Part shown: piece by piece, positions 23,829 to 35,337 of the stretch | How positions within the stretch are numbered: the stretch's first letter is position 1 | How the letters are laid out: each line of letters begins with the position of its first letter | NCBI GenBank assembly: GCA_947247005.1 | Contig: OX365948.1 | Location: forward strand, 40,614,601-40,678,600 | Origin: Spisula solida | Lineage: Eukaryota > Mollusca > Bivalvia > Venerida > Mactridae | DNA length: 64,000 nucleotides | Reading direction: 5' to 3' | The notes under the pieces: generated by a model | Database searches by the model: none | Told to the model about the DNA's origin: nothing | The model's input: the letters and a program-made list of their open reading frames with translations, nothing else | Program-made: the position numbers and the translations under genes

Positions 23829-23850
23829 ATGATGTAGATGTAGATGAAGT

Positions 23851-25994
23851 CAACGATAAATAATCGTTTGGGTGCATTTATTGTTAAGACTAAAAGATTC
23901 TAAAAAAAATTTTTACCATTTATTTGTTTTTTCCCCATTATTTATTTACTATTTATGTTTTCAAATAGATCTACCGAACTTTACTTTAAAAGGCCTTACC
24001 TGTGTACCATTATATATTATGAGAAACCGTTTACTTGCGAAGACCGTACTAGCGACGGATATTTGGGCTTTACTGTATAGCTGTCAACAACAACAACAAC
24101 AACAACAAATGTGATTGCTACGTCAAATGTCTAAATCTAGCTCCCTTTTACGACTTATTTGTTCCATCGATTACCTGTGATTTGTGTAATATTGATGTGA
24201 GAAAATAATGCGACAAGTAATGGTAAATTTCACCTATGTATTGTAGAAAAATGTTAAATATTTTCGAAGTGTACATTATTTCGGATAATTTATTCGGACA
24301 TATTTGTTGCCTACATGTAGCTTTTTTGTTAATGGTGTGACTGTCATTAATGACTATTAAATGAGACCGGTTGATACAGCGCTGTGCCATAAATGAACGT
24401 TATAATGTCGTGAAAGTGATATGTTTGTGCAAAATGCGTCTGTGAAAACATTTATGGAATTATTTTCTCTGAACTTCTGTCTAGACAGATAAGCTGTCTG
24501 CAAGTGGCTGCTTTTAAATTCTGATGGTCCAGCCACTACAGGCATCCCTGAATAGATTGCGTCAAATGGTTTGACTAAACTTCTGTCTAGAGATTGCTGA
24601 ATAGTCAGATAGACTGCGCTTTCTCTTCTCTTTAACTGGCATCAAAAGTTGGTGATATTGCCTGATTGCAGGGCTGGTGCTGGTCATTAGGAATTAGAAG
24701 CCAAATTATTATTCTTCAAAAAAAATAATAGCCAAACTTAACACACACTTTTAACGCATGCTTCAGATTTTTCATTATTGCATGTAAAAATTACATTATT
24801 ATTATTAAATGGCCATTTTCTTGAAATTTTACTGGGGAACCCTTTCTTGGCATCGTCTACATTATACCATGCTGCCAAAATTTATTAATAATTCATGTTA
24901 TGGTAGTCCTAGGTTTGCCTAACCAGCTTGATATGTCTGTTTGTCTAATTCATGAGTAACTTACAGTGATACGGAGGTTTCTTTTGCATCAGGGCTGCGT
25001 TCATTCTCTGCCTTCCAACCATGTTTGTTCACCTAAAAAAGAAAGGACGCGCTTGTTTGATGTTATTGTCTCAAAGTCAAATGTGTTGTTATTATACAAT
25101 ATACAGTGTGTTTTTTTACTTTTGGGGGAAAGCCTGAAAGGGGTCCGGGCCAATACATTGTTGAAGGGAAAAATTAGCGTGCGGAAAAGCTGAAGGGGAA
25201 TTTTCACCTATTGTTAAATTCTCCTTAAATGTCTAACTTGATTGTTTATTGGTGGTGTTTTGTGCATGGTAGGTCAAAACAAACTATTTCAATGCATTCT
25301 GCATTCATTTATCAACACAAATTACTTTATTTATAAGGGAAAAAATTGAGCAAGACTCCCAAGGGGAAAATTTATAAATCTTAAGGGTAAAATATGTACT
25401 CTGCAGAGAGCGGAAAGGGACTTAATATCTCCATATATTTTAGCGAAAAAAAACACTGTTATATAGACAAATAAAACTATGGTCTAAGTGACACAATCCC
25501 TACACCTTTTAAGTTCAGAACGTTATTTAGTTCTCCACTCAAAACCAAGCGTCCTTTGGAAACAACGTTATATGATATTCACTTGTGGCACGACTCTAGT
25601 TCTTTGTAAGGTTGACATTCACTTTCTTGTATTCAATGTGTTGTTATTAATTTAATTGCAGGTTGAATGAGCTGCAATGTGAAACCGTTATTAATATTTA
25701 ATAATTTTTAATTGAAATATTTGGGCCATGGTTCATAGTTGTATGCACATGAACTGTTTTCCATGGATTCAGTAACCTTAGAGAGATAAAAACTTCACAC
25801 TATGCACACTTTGTATTGAAGGCTCTGTAACCTAATTTTCATTATAAGCACTATGAGAAAAACTTAAATATAGTGAAATAAAATACATTTAAAAAAAAGT
25901 TTGTATCATAACATATTAACTTTCTGAAAAAAAACTAGATTGACTTATCATTCACATAAAAATGATATAAAAATAATTTGACATGCTTTTTCAG
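23851..25994. other. Upstream flank of SLC35B3
   Basis: No coding exon is recognised. It contains a short (CAA)n run at 24084-24109. The promoter and any noncoding first exon of SLC35B3 should be here or just upstream, because its coding exon is preceded by an acceptor (tttttcag ending at 25994). Confidence 0.45.
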
Positions 25995-26030
25995 CAGTTC
26001 GAGTCTGTGAAGTTGAAAGCGTAAGTTGAG

Positions 26031-29000
26031 ATGTCTAGATTTTCTACCAAGACTGAAGCTGAGCGCCATCTACGTGAAATACTTGGCATGAATGAACAAA
26101 AAGAAAACAGTGCATATGTTGATTTGGGAGAATACTCCAATGGGAGTGTGAAGAAGAAACAAAATCCAATCCAGATATTATGTCTGGACTTATCTCCCTT
26201 CTCAAGATCTGTCCAGTTTTTGTTACTGACTGCAGCAACATTTTTCTTTTATCTCATATACGGTTATTTGCAGGTGAGTTTCTGGTAAAGTGCAAAGATA
26301 TTAACCTGTTCCTGACCTTCATGCATGAATATATTACATGGTTCTTGCATTGAATACATCAGTTTACGCAAGAAAAGTGTGCATTATCAGTCGTTCAGAT
26401 TTGTGTCTGTAGTACACCTTGTTCATATACATGTAGAAAATTGGTGTAAAGTACTGACTACAATCAGCCATAACAGGCCTCAACGAATCCACTTGTCCGC
26501 TCGTCCTGCATAATATCTTCCTTCTTTATTTATATAGCAGGACAAGTAAGATTTTGGGGGTTTCATCTTTGTCTATATTGCAGGACGAGTGCTTTTAAAA
26601 ATATTTGTTGAGGCCTGCATTAAGTGATGCTAATAGAGACTATGATGGTCCAGTTAATATCTTCGCACTATCCTTATGGTACAAACTGTTTACAATTTTC
26701 TGTGTTTATCTAAATATTTCGCTTACTGTATTTATATTGATGTAGGAGCATTTTAGCTATTTGAAAAGTTTGCGATTTTGAATTTTATATATTTGGCGAG
26801 CGGAAATATTAGTGAGTTTTTATATAGTTTCGTCATGTTGTTTGTAGGTTAATATTTATGCAAGAAAAAATGTTAGCAAGCTTTGTAAATTTACAAAATT
26901 CACAATATTTCCCTTACGATAACTTTTACCACTTAGTAATACACAGTTAAAGCTGCTAAATGTGGTATAAATAGATTAATCAGGTCAGTCACTTGTTTAC
27001 ATAATATTGTGTATAAACATTTTAATTTCTCATATTTTAAAATGTCTTATTTAATCAATAGATATTATATGTATTAGTTGACATGTAGAATAGATAATTG
27101 GTTTTCACTGCCCTTTTCTCCAATCAAAATGTTCACACTCTAGAGGTCACGTTTTCAGGTGTGCGCAATAGGGCCAATGGCCCTCTTGTTAAGGAATTTA
27201 TGTTTTGTTCGTTTTTAAGGAATTATTATTTTGTTTGTTTTTAAGGAATTATTATTTCGTTTGTTTTTAAGGAATTGATGTTACGTTTGTTTTTAAGGAA
27301 TTGATATTTCGTTTGTTTTTAAGAAATTGATGTTACGTTTGTTTTTAAGGAATTGATGTTACGTTTGTTTTTAAGGAATTGATATTTCGTTTGTTTTTAA
27401 GGAATTGATGTTATGTTTGTTTTTAAGGAATTGATATTTCGTTTGGAAGAATTCCGTCCACATGGATGGTATCTGACCTTGGTACAGTTTGCATGTTATA
27501 CCGGGTTTGGTTGCGTGGAAATGGCTGTTACTGGTGACACTGCAAGAAAGTAAGTATTTCCTCAACAGGGACAAAAAAATCAACAACACAAATATTCTTA
27601 TACTATAGACTAGTGTCTGTTTGAGGCATTAAGTAATTTCTGAAATGTTTACCAAGGCATGAGGCATTTGCCTTGGTGTGCTTCTTTGTGGGTACGAGTT
27701 TGCTCAAAAAGGCCATGGGGTGATCAAGATGACACTACCAAGTTCTTAGTAAATATCAATTTCAGACCCAATGTGCTTAATTAAGTAATAAAGTACAAGC
27801 AACTGACAACTTCTCTACATATATAGGTCATGATTGTTGGTAATACCATGGAGGAAATGTCTCTCTTGCTTGACACTCTGCATAATTAATGTTAATTAAG
27901 TGAGGAGACTATAATGGAGTAATGGGTTAAACATTATTATGTTTTATTATTTGCTTTCAATGGACAATGGACATTTTTCAGTGAAAATAACAGTAAAAAT
28001 AACAGCGAAATAACCAATTTTGTTATTTTCATTGTTTTAGAAGCTGGTTTCAGTATCATGCAGAAAAAGAAATGTAACGTCACCGGCGCTGAGCTTTAAA
28101 ATATGCGTTACGTCTTCATGACGTCATGATTCTCACGTCGTGACGTTCTAATTTTGGCGTGATTTTTCCAATTAAGCCAATTACGGCACATATTTAAGAA
28201 GAATTGAGGCATATATTAAACAGAAAATTTGTTGATTTTTGGTGTAAGATCAATTTTATTTCACTCGTGATTACAGAAAATTAAATTTGATCTTACACCA
28301 AAATCAACAAATATCCACTATATATTTCAGGATACCATTGACAAAATACTTTTTGTTGGCATTTCTAACAGTCGCTACAATGGGTTTGTCGAACACGTCA
28401 GTCGGTTATCTGAACTATCCAACACAAGTAATATTCAAATGCTGTAAACTGATACCAGTTCTGATTGGAGGAATTGTCATACAAGGTTTGTCGGGCTGTT
28501 ATACATGTTTATATGAATTGATAATATTAAATCAGAAATTTTTGCGAAGAAGGAAACTTTCTTTATAGCTAGCTTGCGTGAAGATGCTGCTTGGGATGTA
28601 GGGCTGGTGCGGTCATTGTCACTCCAAATAGAACACTGTTTCTGACATAGTTATGTTGTTGAGCATGGTGTCTGCCTAGCAGCACTCTTTTTATGCCCCC
28701 AGCTGCTTTAAGTATTCACATTGTATGTATCCCTAGTCAGGTTTTTTAAGAGTGGCTGAGTGGATAAGGCTCTCGACTCCCAATCAGAAGGTCTCTGCTT
28801 CGAATCCAAGCTAGGGCACTGGAAATTTCAAAAATGCTTATCAGTGGTTCCGGCCCAACTAGAGTTGAACTGGTTAGTAAGCCAGAGGTAGTCTTGCAGG
28901 TATATCAGTGCATGTAAAAGAAGCAAGTCGTCCGAATTTCACAAACTTGTTCTCCTTGACCATTGGTCAGAGGACTTGGTACCAAGCCTAGTTGAGCATA

Positions 29001-32000
29001 TTGTCAGGGATTTTGGACTGGATAGATTTTACCAGAGTTAAGGTCCTTTGTGGGAGAAAAAATGTTTGTGTCAAAAACTAATCTATGTCCTATTTCTTTC
29101 TATAACAGGCAAGAGATTCTCGCTGATTGATATTACTGCTGTGTTAATGATGGTGGTTGGGTTAATATTGTTTACGCTGGCCGACAATAGTGTATCACCA
29201 TCATTCAATGTGTATGGTAAGTTTTAAATCACTGATAGAGCAAACAAATTAACTCGGTCCTTGACCTTTATGCATGAATATATTACCAGCTTCTTTGTGT
29301 GGAATGTATCCATTTCCATGAGAAAGTTGGAGAGAGATTAAGATAAATAAAATAAATATACCAGATTTATATAGCGCATTTCATGTAAACACACTTTCAA
29401 AGGCACTTAACATTATAGTGTTGCAGCCACAAGGGCACAGGTGCATCCTCGACCGTTGCAGATACAGCATGATTTGACCAGAGGAACAGACTGAGAGAAA
29501 GCCCCTGAAGGGAGAGAGAGACATAAGATACAGACATGTCCGGCGCTGCAGAAGTGGGCCTAGCTCTTATTTCGAATAGACAGCCTGGTTCTTTAATGTG
29601 CCTGGAGTATAGCACTAATGAATAGCTTCCTGGTACCTTTACCCAGATACTTTGCATTGCACATGGTCAGATAGGGAAATATTATAAATATTTCAGAAAT
29701 TTCAAGTTCCGATGCCGGGGATAAGTGTTTAGAGTACACCTAGTACATATTCGTCAATACCCAAACCTTTGAAAACAAAGGCTAAAATTACATTTCAAAC
29801 ATAAAATCTATTGTTAACTTTAATTATAAATGCTAATTGAAGGTTGGAGGATCAGGTTTATTTGTTCACACTATTACAGTACAGTAAAACCTCAATAATA
29901 GGACCATCTGTTTCTTCAAACCTTGGGGAATGGACCCCTAAGCACCTGCAGGCCCTATAATTTGGGGACAAAATATTGCCGAAAACTGTAGAATTAAACA
30001 TAAATGGCCGCAACTATTTTATAATGGAGATGATCCCTAGATTCACAAGTAATTATAGGTGACAAATTATATCCCTCATCTTTTAGCTAGTGATTTGTTG
30101 CAAAATTGAATTCATTCTCATATAAGATACCTATTGATCTACTGGCACTTGTTGTTATTTTATGATTATAGCCCCGCACAGCATGTTGTAACTGAAGCTA
30201 TCCTGGATTCAACTTGTCTGTCCTTCTGTCCGTTTGTAGACACATTCTTTTGGACGCAACTCCTCCTACAGTTTTAGTAGGATTTCTTCCTGAAGAAATT
30301 TCACATGGGCTAAAAGGAAAGAATTTTCGCTGTGACAATTTTTGCCTGAACTATCACCATTTGCAGTTGAAGGATATATTAGTCTGCTGAATAGCGACAG
30401 CTATAGTATATCTTGTTGCAGGTGTTGTTCTAATCTCACTGGCATTATGTGCAGATGGTGGTATTGGTAACTTTCAAGAAAAGTTTCTGAAGCAATATTC
30501 AGCTGGTAACTCAGAAATGGTAAGTATGACTGAAAAAATAGATATTTTTGCGAGAGATTAATTTTTTGCTATATTCCCATAATCATTAAGTTTGCGCAAA
30601 ATTTAGTTTGTGAAATTAAACAATGGCAGTTAAACAACTGAAAGTAGTTCTGTCTGAATTAAAAAAATTGCAAACATTTAACCTGCTAACTACTTTTGAA
30701 TAACAAATATGCAAAATTTTGACTTTTTTACGACTTGGGTATGTCATGCAGGGGTGTGGAAAATCCCAAATTTTTTCACTTGCCCATGTCCAAGTTGGAC
30801 TGAAAAATCCACTTGCCAGGAAAACACAAAAAAGCGACAAAGTTTCAGTTTCATTCAATTATTTATCATGTGAAGAATTAGAGTACTAGATTTAATTCAA
30901 AGTTTGTAGAGTAAATCATTTTTGGTCAGTAATTTAGGGATTCATCATTGTTAAGGTAAAATAAGGCACTTAATATTCTTTTTCTTGTGATAATTTTGTA
31001 CTTGCCCAAAGGCAAGCAGAATGGAAAGATCTACTTGCCCGCAAGCAAAAAAGCCCATGTCAGAGAAGTCGGACTTAGGAATTCCACTCCCCTGTCATGG
31101 CCTGCTTTGGGAGCTCGTGGCTAGAATACTAATTCAATTTATTTTAAAACTGTATTTTATTTCAGGTATTTTACTCATATTCTATAGGATTTGTGTATAT
31201 ATTTGTTGGCATTGTACTCGCAGGGGATATTGTTCCAGCCTTTCATGTTTGTCAAAAGGTTTGTTTGTTCAATTATACCATTTTATCTATCGATGATATT
31301 TTTAAGGCATGTTCGAAATTCTATCAACTTTATGTTATAAACTACCATGTTACAAGTTTTTTCACAGCCAACTGGCCTGAAACAATATACTTTAACAATA
31401 CACCAGGCCCCGATCTTCCTAAGCATTTAAGGTAGAAATCTCATCTCAACTTGAGATGTTGCTCAAATCAGAGTATACGCACTCGTGATTTAATTTTTCC
31501 GCATTCGATCTCCTGTCTGTGTTTAATTCACCGACAAAATACAAGAACAGATTTTATTTCTTAATCAATATATCATTGTCGTTTCTATTGAATGCACCTC
31601 TGTGACTGACTGGATACCGTGATATACATTTCATGGTATAACTTTTTAATTAGTTGATCAATTTCGATGGGATTTAGCATGGAGGTAGTTCTAATGATGT
31701 TATCTATGAATGTACTTACTTTATGAAGATATCTGAAGCCAATTCTTGTTTCTGATACCATCTTTAGTACAAAAATTTTAATGCACCTTTCTAAGATCTT
31801 ATAAATTAAAAAAAATGTTTTGTTTACTCTTTATTAGGCCAGAGTTTTTTAATTTTTTGTTACTCGGACATTTTTCAGAAAAAAATCTACAGGAGGAGGG
31901 AAAAAATAAAAATAAAAACTCCCAAAATATAGCTTCCACAAGCTGTTGGTGGTAGAATAGTAAATGACAGTCCAATTTAAAGCAATCAACACTCAACAAC

Positions 32001-34189
32001 AGTGTTAGTTTTCAAGAAAACAGCCAAGACTAGTACACTACAGTGAAACACTAATATAATAAAACTCATTATTAACAAAATAATGAAATAATAATACAAG
32101 GCTGGTCCATTTAGATCATCAAAACATTATATGCAATTTTTTTTTTTTTGAAAATGCCAAAAAGTTGGGCAGCAGGGTCCGAGTAACGAAAAATAAAAGA
32201 ACTCTGGCCTTAATGATACAGTTACCTGTTGTATCGAGGTGGTCTTTTGACTAGATTGTACTGTAATATAATAATAATAATGAACTATTTCAGTATCCAT
32301 TGGAAACATATGGGTATGCCGTGATGTTTTCATTATCGGGATATCTTGGTCTGAATGTTGTGTTGACCCTAGTTAGGTCCTTTGGAGCGCTTATAGCTGT
32401 CACAGGTTGGTTTTTGTTTGATCTAATATATTGTAAATCATTTAATTATTTTGTGATTAATTGTCATTGGTTCAGTAAATACAAGGGAGCTCTCCATAAG
32501 TTTGTGGACAAACTGAATAGTTTTAGCTCACCCTTACACAAAGTAAAGATCCTTTGGAGTAGATACCACTTATTGTTAACTCTGACCATTGGTACATTTG
32601 GATATTTTGTACGGCCTCATCAATGCCTAGTGGTTGAGCGTCCGCTTCGAGTGTGGGAGGTCTCAGGTTCAATCCCAGGCTGTGTCATACCAAACACAAA
32701 ATAAAATTGGTAGCCCAGTAATTCCCATTCTAGACGTTCATCAAAAAAGGAGAACTAGCTTCTCTTCTCTCATACCCTCGTGGCGATGGATAACATTAGG
32801 AATGAGGTGTCGAGAGTGATTTATATAAGTTGAAAAGCTTGTTTCACAATCAAATTAAAATAAATTAGTATAAACTATTTAGTACATGTATATTTTCAGT
32901 GACGACATGTAGGAAAGCTGTGACAATCATATTTTCATTCTTGTTCTTCACGAAACCTTTCACATATCAGTAAGTATCTGATAGATCATTGTACCATAAA
33001 TTCAGGAATTTTTGCAAGGGATTAACTTTTACTGTACAATGTATTCGCAAATTTGATATTTCGCAAACATTTGTACTCCTGAATGGAACAATGGTAGTTA
33101 AACACAGGATATATTTCTTTGTGATGTTAAAAAAAATGCAAACATTTACCTTGTAAACTACTTCAAAATAACAAACTCGCGAAATTCAAACCTTGTGAAT
33201 ATTTCAGATTTTACAGTTTTGTCTGGAGATATTAATATGATCCTGACTTTATGCTCCCCAAAAAACTTTCGGGAGAGCATATAGTCGCTGCTTTGTCTGT
33301 CTGTCTGTCCGTCCATCTGACATATTTTTGTCCGGATGATAACTCAAAAACATGGCAACGGATTGAAAAAACTTTAAAAAAATTAACCGCAGGCCAGATT
33401 TTGAATTGGTAACAATGTTCCTTTGGTGATCCTTTATAAAAATAGCTAAAAGAATTGAAATATATAAATTATAAATAACACTGGTTGCCATGGCAACTGA
33501 TTGGAAAAACAAATAGGTTAATCATAGATCAGTTGGCTCGATGCAAAGTTGTTGACGAAATTGAGGGAAGTTTGATTATGAGCCCGATCAGGTTTGGCCT
33601 TTTTGGATTATGGCCCTTGAGTTACATGTGAAATTAGCCTCATCTATACTCTTATTCAAACAATTATTATCAGTCTGATCATCATTCTTCAAGCTTCGTG
33701 ACAGTGATTATTGGCATAAAATCTAGACCAGGTTCAATTATGACTCCAATTGGCTGTGGCCTTCATGAACTATGGCCCTTGAATTACCAATACAATGTCA
33801 AATTAGCCTTGATTGAGATTTTTGGATAGATCCTTGTGTTAAGACTAGGTCCTTTTTGCCTCGATGTTTTGAGACATTTTTTTTGCCTTGATGTATAAAG
33901 GCACTTTTTGGTTCATTTTACCGGATGTCTGAAGGCTTTTTTCTTAAATATTACATACCAAAATAACTTATTGCAGCTATTTGACAGTATGTACCATATG
34001 AGATATTTGATATATTGTAGGTATATATGGTCGGGTGTGATAGTTGTGATAGGAATCTATTTGAATGTCTACAGTAAGAACAAAGTCTCCTGGGATGCTG
34101 CAATATCTAACTGGTATTATAAGTTACAACGAAGATTGGGAATTGAAAGAAGATATCCAATAGAAAGTGTTGCTAGTACTATTGTTTAA
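26031..34189 (+). CDS. SLC35B3: PAPS transporter 2 (solute carrier family 35 member B3), 9 exons
   Basis: Golgi multi-pass nucleotide-sugar-type transporter importing PAPS, the sulfate donor for sulfotransferases. Coding exons: 26031-26273, 27428-27549, 28331-28485, 29109-29216, 30422-30519, 31166-31258, 32294-32405, 32900-32969, 34021-34189; 1170 nt, 389 aa (human ~401), all phases consistent. An in-frame TAA 9 nt before the ATG fixes the start; the 5' UTR exon begins at 25995. Motifs: FYLIYGYLQ|ELIFRLEEFRPHG, WYLTLVQFACYTGFG, TVATMGLSNTSVGYLNYPTQ, VIFKCCKLIPVLIGGI, GLILFTLADNSVSPSFN, VVLISLALCADGGIGNFQEK, EMVFYSYSIGFVYIFVGIVL, YGYAVMFSLSGYLGLNVVLT, TTCRKAVTIIFSFLFFTKPF and WSGVIVVIGIYLNVYSKN. 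About ten membrane helices. Introns 3, 6 and 7 have donors with T at +3. Exon 2 is preceded by a minisatellite made from its own junction. Confidence 0.96.
27191..27427 (+). repeat. 26-bp minisatellite copying the 3' splice junction of SLC35B3 exon 2
   Basis: Nine contiguous 26-bp units start at 27191, 27217, 27243, 27269, 27295, 27321, 27347, 27373 and 27399. The tenth start at 27425 is the real junction, ttttt aag|gaattgatatttcgtttg. The unit is the last 8 intron bases plus the first 18 exon bases. Eight of nine units keep aagg (the 27321 unit has aaga). The three leftmost units are the most diverged (gaattta or gaattatta). Confidence 0.92.
28227..28312. repeat. Hairpin immediately upstream of SLC35B3 exon 3
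   Basis: Arms tttgttgatttttggtgtaa gatcaa and ttgatc ttacaccaaaatcaacaaat are near-perfect reverse complements of ~28 bp around a ~28-nt loop. It ends 18 nt before the exon 3 start at 28331, in the zone where a branch point would lie. Confidence 0.85.
28748..29040 (+). mobile_element. tRNA-derived SINE
   Basis: Head with box A tggctgagtgg (28753-28763) and box B gcttcgaatcc (28797-28807), spaced as in a tRNA gene, followed by a ~220-bp body. It lies in SLC35B3 intron 3, same strand. The stem positions are too poor for a functional tRNA. Confidence 0.6.
29340..29690. repeat. Dispersed repeat beginning atttatatagcgcatttcat
   Basis: The segment atttatatagcgcatttcat followed by gtaaacacactttcaaagg resembles 58193-58245 (atttatatagcccttttt, catgtatatacacgttc, aaaagtgctgtac). 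The rest, with gagagaaagcccctgaag and tccggcgctgcagaagtg, is non-coding. It lies in SLC35B3 intron 4. Confidence 0.5.
29885..29990. mobile_element. Fragment of a Tc1/mariner (pogo)-like MITE
   Basis: tacagtaaaacctcaataat then aggaccatct resembles pogo-type terminal sequence beginning CAGT..AACCTC after TA. Only one end is recognisable. It lies in SLC35B3 intron 4. Confidence 0.4.
30180..30411 (-). repeat. Dispersed repeat (tagagctgtcgc family), copy 2, against exon 5
   Basis: Reverse-complement relative of 2950-3185: gcaactcctcctacagtttt, then gaagaaatttcacatg, then atattagtctgctgaatagc gacagctata. It ends ~10 nt before the exon 5 acceptor region, so the branch point of SLC35B3 intron 4 probably lies within repeat sequence. 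Confidence 0.6.
32620..32830 (+). mobile_element. tRNA-derived SINE
   Basis: Box A-like tagtggttgagcgtc at ~32629 and box B ggttcaatccc (32666-32676), followed by a ~150-bp tail. It lies in SLC35B3 intron 7, same strand. Confidence 0.6.
33249..33800 (+). repeat. Dispersed repeat with tatgctcccc head
   Basis: Opens with a short hairpin (atgctccccaaaaaactttc gggagagcat), then tagtcgctgctttgtctgtc with tccgtcc, then gttgccatggcaac (33484-33497). It continues with atgaactatggcccttgaat-type text. It shares its head with the elements at 13722 and 16142. It lies in SLC35B3 intron 8. Confidence 0.6.
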
Positions 34190-35337
34190 CACCATCTGAG
34201 GGATTTCTGTGTAAACAGGGTGATAAAAATGTTCCCTTATGAGGGGCGTTCAAGTATTTCATGGTTGAGAGTTAAAAATGTTTCAATATGAGTTATGTTA
34301 AGGAAATAGATTGCAGTTTAGCGGTTTAGAAGTTGTATGCGTAGGAATTTTAAAATAACTCAGGCCTACAGCCGTCGTAATTAATAACTATGCAAATGTT
34401 TCGACAAACTGTGATATCTGTTCACCAGTATATCAAGCTAAACTGCAATCAATTTGCATTCTAACTTGTGTAATGTGTGCAATTTTATACAGACTTATTT
34501 ATTTGCGGAGTTGAGTTATTTTTATGTTGCTATTGACAACTTCCACTGTTCAAAGTATTGTAACGTCCGTCCCTGGATTTTTGAGCTTTACTATTATGTT
34601 TGCTTGTCGTCAAGAGAATGCTTATTTAACGCCAAAGTCCAATTAAGTATTTCACGTTTACGCACATGCATTGATACATGCAATAGAATTGCTAGAATAT
34701 AAATATGATCAAATAAATAAACAGAAACCCTATGAAAAGGGTACGCTCTATGGCGACATCACAATTCATGACGTCATGAAATAAACAGGATGTAAATTTC
34801 ATTGATAAAAATTGCTAAATATACGCCGGAAATAAATTAAACAGCCAAAATTCAACTGTGATATACCGTTTATTTGATCACGCTACAGCTCTATACGTTT
34901 ACATGGAGGAAAATACAGGCAGTGTTAGATTTAAATATCGCTTGGTTGAGGGGCATTAAATATGTTTCCATTTGAGGGATGTTAAAATATCTCATATTTG
35001 AGCGGCTTTATAAAGGTTTCTTTATGAAGGGTGTTAAAAATGTTTCAAGTTTAAGGGATGTTACAAATTCTTCATAAGAGAGGGTGTTTGAGGGAGGTTT
35101 TAAATGCTTCCATACATGGAATATTGAAATGTTCCATGTGTGAGTGGCGTTAAAAAGGTTTCTTTACGAGCTTGTGTGTTAAAATGTTTCATGTTTAGGG
35201 GACATTCAAAATGTTCCCTTATAATAAATGATATTAAAAGTACAAAGGCATATTTCTTATAAAGATCCTACTTTATATTTGTAGTTTTTTGTTTATTTGT
35301 TAGTAAGTAAATTGTGATCTTTCGACTTGCTATATTA

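Larger units (their letters stand above)
20035..23850 (+). mobile_element. 5'-truncated CR1/Jockey-type non-LTR retrotransposon, interrupted by a nested element
   Basis: LINE remnant. It starts abruptly near 20035 in the linker before the reverse transcriptase, runs through the RT and C-terminal region to ~21760, then a short 3' UTR. The tail is an atgtag-type short tandem repeat. The tail is split: 21818-21826 atgatgtag is followed by a 2.0-kb insertion, after which the tail resumes at 23829-23850. The endonuclease domain is missing, as expected for 5' truncation. Short-repeat tails are typical of CR1/L2-like LINEs; the exact clade is not resolved by eye. Confidence 0.8.

Noticed and set aside
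24084..24109. Poly-glutamine coding tract (CAA)n
   Set aside because: Short microsatellite at the end of an open frame with no other coding support.
28110..28150. CRE-like tgacgtca as a promoter element
   Set aside because: Lies in the middle of SLC35B3 intron 2 with no start site nearby; probably chance or repeat.
28748..28825. Functional tRNA gene
   Set aside because: A and B boxes are present but the stems do not pair well and a SINE body follows.
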